Program-made: the position numbers and the translations under genes
Shown here: piece by piece, positions 12,908 through 15,832 of the stretch
Position numbering within the stretch: the stretch's first letter is position 1
How the letters are laid out: each line of letters opens with the position of its first letter
Source of the DNA: JBOFCO01 sp051646105
GTDB taxonomy: Bacteria > Pseudomonadota > Alphaproteobacteria > Rhodobacterales > Rhodobacteraceae
DNA: 15,832 nt
Reading direction: 5' to 3'
Assembly (NCBI GenBank): GCA_051646105.1
Contig: JBOFCO010000018.1
Location: 1 to 15,832 of the forward strand
Notes under the pieces: generated by a model
What the model saw: only the letters and a program-made list of their open reading frames with translations
The model's database searches: none
Told to the model about the DNA's origin: nothing

Positions 12908-14932
12908 ATGACCGCATTGGATATCACCGCCCTGCGCAGCGCCAACCCCGATCACTGGATGAAGGCGGCGGCAATCCGGACCCTGACGCTTGATGCGGTG
13001 GCTGCCGCGAATTCCGGTCACTCCGGCATGCCGATGGGCATGGCCGATGTGGCAACCGTCCTTTTCGAAAAGCATCTGAGCTTTGATGCCTCTCACCCCG
13101 ACTGGCCGAACCGCGACCGGTTCATCCTGTCTGCGGGACACGGATCGATGCTGATCTATTCGCTGCTATATCTGACCGGCTACAAGGACATGACGCTGGC
13201 CCAGATCAAGAACTTCCGCCAGTGGGGCGCGATCACGGCGGGCCACCCGGAATATGGCCATGCCAAGGGTGTGGAAACCACGACCGGCCCGCTGGGCCAG
13301 GGGATTTCAAACGCCGTGGGCTTTGCCATGGCCGAGGAAAACCTGCGCGCCCGCTGGGGCGCAAAGATCGTTGATCACTTCACCTATGTCATCGCGGGCG
13401 ACGGTTGCCTGATGGAAGGCGTCAGCCAGGAGGCGATCGGGCTTGCCGGAAAGCAGCAACTGTCGCGTCTGATCGTGCTGTGGGACAACAACGGCATCAC
13501 CATCGATGGCAAGGTCTCTATCGCCGACGTCACCGACCAGAAGGCGCGCTTCGCCGCATCGGGCTGGGACGTGTTCGACTGTGACGGGCACGACCCGGCG
13601 GACATCGACCGTGCGATTACGGCGGCGAAGAAATCGCCGCGCCCGGCAATGATCGCCTGCAAGACCCATATCGCGTTGGGCTCCAGCGCCCAGGACACAT
13701 CCAAAGGCCACGGCGCACTGACCGATGCCAAGCTGATCGCCGACACCAAGGCAGGCTACGGCTGGAAAGGCGACGCCTTTGAAATTCCCGCCGGGATCAA
13801 GAAGCAGTGGGAAGAGATCGGCGCGCGCGGGGCCGAAGCCCGCAAGGACTGGGAAGCACGCCTTGCCGCCCTGCCCGCCGCACGTCAGGCCGAGTTCGCC
13901 CGGCAGTTCGCGGGCGATGCGCCGAAAAAGCTGGCAGGCGCGATCCGCGCGGTAAAGAAGGCGGCATCGGAAAGCGGCAAGGCGGTTGCCAGCCGCAAGG
14001 CATCGGAAATGGTGCTGGATGCGGTCAACCCGGTGATGCCGGAAACATTTGGCGGTTCCGCCGACCTGACCGGATCGAACCTGACGCTGACCAAGGATCT
14101 GGGCGTATTCGGGCCGGAAAACCGCAAGGGCCGCTACGCCTATTACGGCATCCGCGAACATGGCATGGCCGCAGCGATGAACGGTATGGCGCTGCACGGC
14201 GGCATCCGCCCCTATGGCGGCACCTTCATGTGCTTTACCGACTATGCTCGCCCCTCGATGCGGCTTTCGGCGCTGATGGGCATTCCGGTCGTCTATGTGA
14301 TGACCCATGACAGCATCGGTCTGGGCGAGGATGGCCCGACCCACCAACCGGTCGAACATCTGGCTATATGTCGCGCCACGCCCAACACCCACGTCTTTCG
14401 CCCGGCGGATGTCGTGGAAACTGCCGAAGCCTGGGAACTGGCCTTGACCAGCAAGACCACGCCTTCGGTGCTGGCGCTGAGCCGCCAGAACCTGAAACCC
14501 GTGCGCACCACCCACACCAACCAGAACCTGACCGCCAAGGGCGGCTATGTGCTGGCTGAAGCCACCGGCAAACGGCAGGTGATCCTGATGGCGACCGGGT
14601 CCGAGGTGGAAATCGCCATGGCCGCCCGCGAAACCCTGGAAGCAGCGGGCATTGGCACCCGCGTCGTTTCCATGCCGTGCATGGAGCTGTTCGCCGCGCA
14701 GGATGAGGCATGGCGCCGCCGCGTGCTGCCCGCCGGCCCGGTCCGCGTCGCGGTCGAGGCCGGTGTGCGCCAGCCCTGGGACCGCTTCCTGCTGGGCGAA
14801 CGCGGGCGCGAGGGCAAATCCGCCTTTGTCGGCATGACCAGCTTTGGCGCATCTGCGCCCTATGAAACGCTCTACAAGGAGTTCGGCATCACAGCCGAGA
14901 ACGTGGCCAAGGTGGCAAAGGGGCTGCTTTGA
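12908..14932 (+). CDS. tkt: Transketolase
   Basis: This 674-residue thiamine-diphosphate enzyme moves two-carbon ketol units between pentose-phosphate and Calvin-cycle sugars in the cytosol. Visible motifs are GHSGMPMG (37-44), SAGHGSML (75-82), TTGPLGQG (125-132), the ThDP motif beginning GDG at 164-166 and ending DNN near 195, catalytic Glu417 in REHGM, and DSIGLGEDGPTHQPVEHL at about 467-484. Length fits the family. The annotated ATG has GAAGG directly abutting it, which is poor spacing. An in-frame TTG at 12917 would sit 8 nt from the same site and give MDITALRSANPDHW, so a start three codons later is plausible. No other Calvin-cycle gene is in the window, so a carbon-fixation role is not shown. 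Confidence 0.96.
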   Translation: MTALDITALRSANPDHWMKAAAIRTLTLDAVAAANSGHSGMPMGMADVATVLFEKHLSFDASHPDWPNRDRFILSAGHGSMLIYSLLYLTGYKDMTLAQIKNFRQWGAITAGHPEYGHAKGVETTTGPLGQGISNAVGFAMAEENLRARWGAKIVDHFTYVIAGDGCLMEGVSQEAIGLAGKQQLSRLIVLWDNNGITIDGKVSIADVTDQKARFAASGWDVFDCDGHDPADIDRAITAAKKSPRPAMIACKTHIALGSSAQDTSKGHGALTDAKLIADTKAGYGWKGDAFEIPAGIKKQWEEIGARGAEARKDWEARLAALPAARQAEFARQFAGDAPKKLAGAIRAVKKAASESGKAVASRKASEMVLDAVNPVMPETFGGSADLTGSNLTLTKDLGVFGPENRKGRYAYYGIREHGMAAAMNGMALHGGIRPYGGTFMCFTDYARPSMRLSALMGIPVVYVMTHDSIGLGEDGPTHQPVEHLAICRATPNTHVFRPADVVETAEAWELALTSKTTPSVLALSRQNLKPVRTTHTNQNLTAKGGYVLAEATGKRQVILMATGSEVEIAMAARETLEAAGIGTRVVSMPCMELFAAQDEAWRRRVLPAGPVRVAVEAGVRQPWDRFLLGERGREGKSAFVGMTSFGASAPYETLYKEFGITAENVAKVAKGLL

Positions 14933-14947
14933 GCCCATGCACCAATA

Positions 14948-14967
14948 CCCCCGGCTTCGGCCGGGGG
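14948..14967. terminator. Strong hairpin between convergent tkt and DUF808 gene
   Basis: A perfect 8-bp stem CCCCCGGC/GCCGGGGG closed by a TTCG tetraloop lies 15 bp past tkt and 11 bp from the convergent gene. The following T tract is weak (ATATGCTTTG) and the other strand has none. It may stop transcription in both directions, or may simply stabilise 3' ends. Confidence 0.65.
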
Positions 14968-14978
14968 ATATGCTTTGA

Positions 14979-15832
14979 CTAATGACCCTTTGCGGGTTTG
15001 CGCGAAAACAGCCGCAGAACCGGCGCGATGACCCTGCTGGCGACGGGAACCAGCGCGATGCCCACGGCAATACCGATCAGAAGATCGATGAATGCCGTCA
15101 CCAGCCATTCCACCACCGCCTCGGCCTGCGGAACCATATGGGCGGCAGTCGCGGCAAGGTCGTGGATCGTGTGGCCAAGCCACGGATAGCCCAGAACTTC
15201 CAGCCCGTGCACGAGGATCGACCCGCCGACCCACAGCATCGCTGCGGTGCCGATGGTCGACAGCAGCGACATAAAGGGCGGCATCCCCGCAACCAGCCCC
15301 CGGCCAAAGGCACGCACGATGCCAAACCGGCTTTCGCGCGCCAGATGCACGCCGAAATCATCCGCCTTCACGATCAGTGCCACGGTGCCGTAGACAAGAA
15401 CGGTGATCGCCGTCCCGACGATCCCCAGTGTCACCGCTTGAAGCAGAATGCCGCCGTCAGGGATTTCGGACAGGGCAATTGTCATGATCTCGGCGGACAG
15501 GATGAAATCGGTCTTGATGGCCCCTGCGACCTTGGCTTCCTCCAGATGCGAGGGATCGTCATAAGCCTGATCCTCATCATGCGCGTCATCGTGCGGAAAC
15601 AGCCGATGCGCGATCTTCTCTGCTCCCTCGAAACACAGATAGGCCCCGCCGATCATCAGCAGCGGCGTAATGATCCAGGGCGCAAAGGCAGACAGGGCAA
15701 GCGCAGCAGGCAACAGGATCAGCAGCTTGTTGCGCAACGATCCCATGGCAATCCGGCCAATGATCGGCAGCTCGCGCTTGGCCTCGAATCCGTGAACATA
15801 TTTCGGCGTCACGGCAGCATCGTCGATCACGA
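14979..15832 (-). CDS. DUF808 (YedI-like) inner-membrane protein, N-terminus outside window
   Basis: The visible 283 residues match the DUF808/YedI family, a multi-pass inner-membrane protein of unknown function. Recognisable parts are IDDAAVTPKYVHGF near the left end of the fragment, AKVAGAIKTDFILSAEIMTIAL in the centre, and FGVHLAR followed by GLVAGMPPFMSLLSTIGTAAMLWVGG. I count about four hydrophobic segments: near residues 35-66, 125-154, 175-210 and 243-275. The tail is basic (FSRKPAKGH). The GTG at 15830 is an internal valine codon, not the start. The family has several dozen residues before this point, so the gene continues past the edge. It converges on tkt and shares the hairpin between them. 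Confidence 0.85.
   Translation of the reverse strand, partial: VIDDAAVTPKYVHGFEAKRELPIIGRIAMGSLRNKLLILLPAALALSAFAPWIITPLLMIGGAYLCFEGAEKIAHRLFPHDDAHDEDQAYDDPSHLEEAKVAGAIKTDFILSAEIMTIALSEIPDGGILLQAVTLGIVGTAITVLVYGTVALIVKADDFGVHLARESRFGIVRAFGRGLVAGMPPFMSLLSTIGTAAMLWVGGSILVHGLEVLGYPWLGHTIHDLAATAAHMVPQAEAVVEWLVTAFIDLLIGIAVGIALVPVASRVIAPVLRLFSRKPAKGH

Noticed and set aside
13307..15070. Long antisense open frame opposite tkt, running into the DUF808 gene.
   Set aside because: tkt motifs cover the same stretch, and the frame also crosses the strong hairpin between the two convergent genes.
15828..15830. GTG at 15830 as the start of the DUF808 gene.
   Set aside because: It falls inside the conserved VIDDAAVTP stretch, so the true N-terminus is beyond the edge.

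Overview
The window is GC-rich (roughly low-60s percent G+C by eye), densely coded chromosomal DNA. Protein families, gene order and promoter style point to an alphaproteobacterium of the order Rhodobacterales (Rhodobacter, Paracoccus or roseobacter type). Supporting signs are the purL / secreted unknown / bolA / grxD run, zapA preceded by an overlapping coiled-coil gene, a VPLPA-type C-terminal sorting tail, and a LysR regulator resembling alphaproteobacterial VtlR/LsrB. I see no insertion sequence, prophage, tRNA, rRNA or CRISPR. This is a housekeeping region with a few regulatory surprises.

Layout, left to right. (1) A double-ATPase subunit of a peptide/nickel-type ABC importer (5-2083, +), probably the last gene of an operon that begins outside the window. 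(2) The methionine sulfoxide repair pair msrB-msrA (2214-3172, +), with overlapping genes, its own promoter and a strong bidirectional terminator. (3) A convergent secreted protein with a VPLPA-CTERM-like tail (3230-3859, -), then murI (3999-4811, -). (4) A 311-bp divergent spacer, then a LysR regulator (5123-6034, +). (5) Directly after it, a short gap that looks like a complete small-RNA gene (about 6121-6197, +). It has promoter boxes at the right spacing, a GNRA-capped 5' hairpin, a single-stranded CCUCCC segment and an intrinsic terminator with eight T. It overlaps, antisense, the 3' end of the next gene. (6) An ECF42-type sigma operon on the minus strand: two tandem YCII/DGPF proteins followed by the sigma factor with its C-terminal extension (6150-8110). 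A candidate self-recognised promoter lies upstream. (7) purL, a small exported unknown, bolA and grxD (8323-11699, +). (8) zapA with an overlapping upstream coiled-coil gene (11727-12687, -), divergent from tkt (12908-14932, +). (9) Convergent to tkt, the C-terminal part of a DUF808 membrane protein that runs off the right edge.

How the genes fit together. MsrA/MsrB repair oxidised methionine. BolA and the monothiol glutaredoxin act in Fe-S cluster handling. The coiled-coil protein and ZapA should act at the Z-ring. PurL and Tkt supply purine synthesis and pentose phosphates. The most interesting items are the LysR plus small-RNA unit, which recalls the VtlR/LsrB-AbcR arrangement of Rhizobiales, and the self-contained ECF42 operon. 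Both rest on sequence reading alone and are labelled as inference where they go beyond it.
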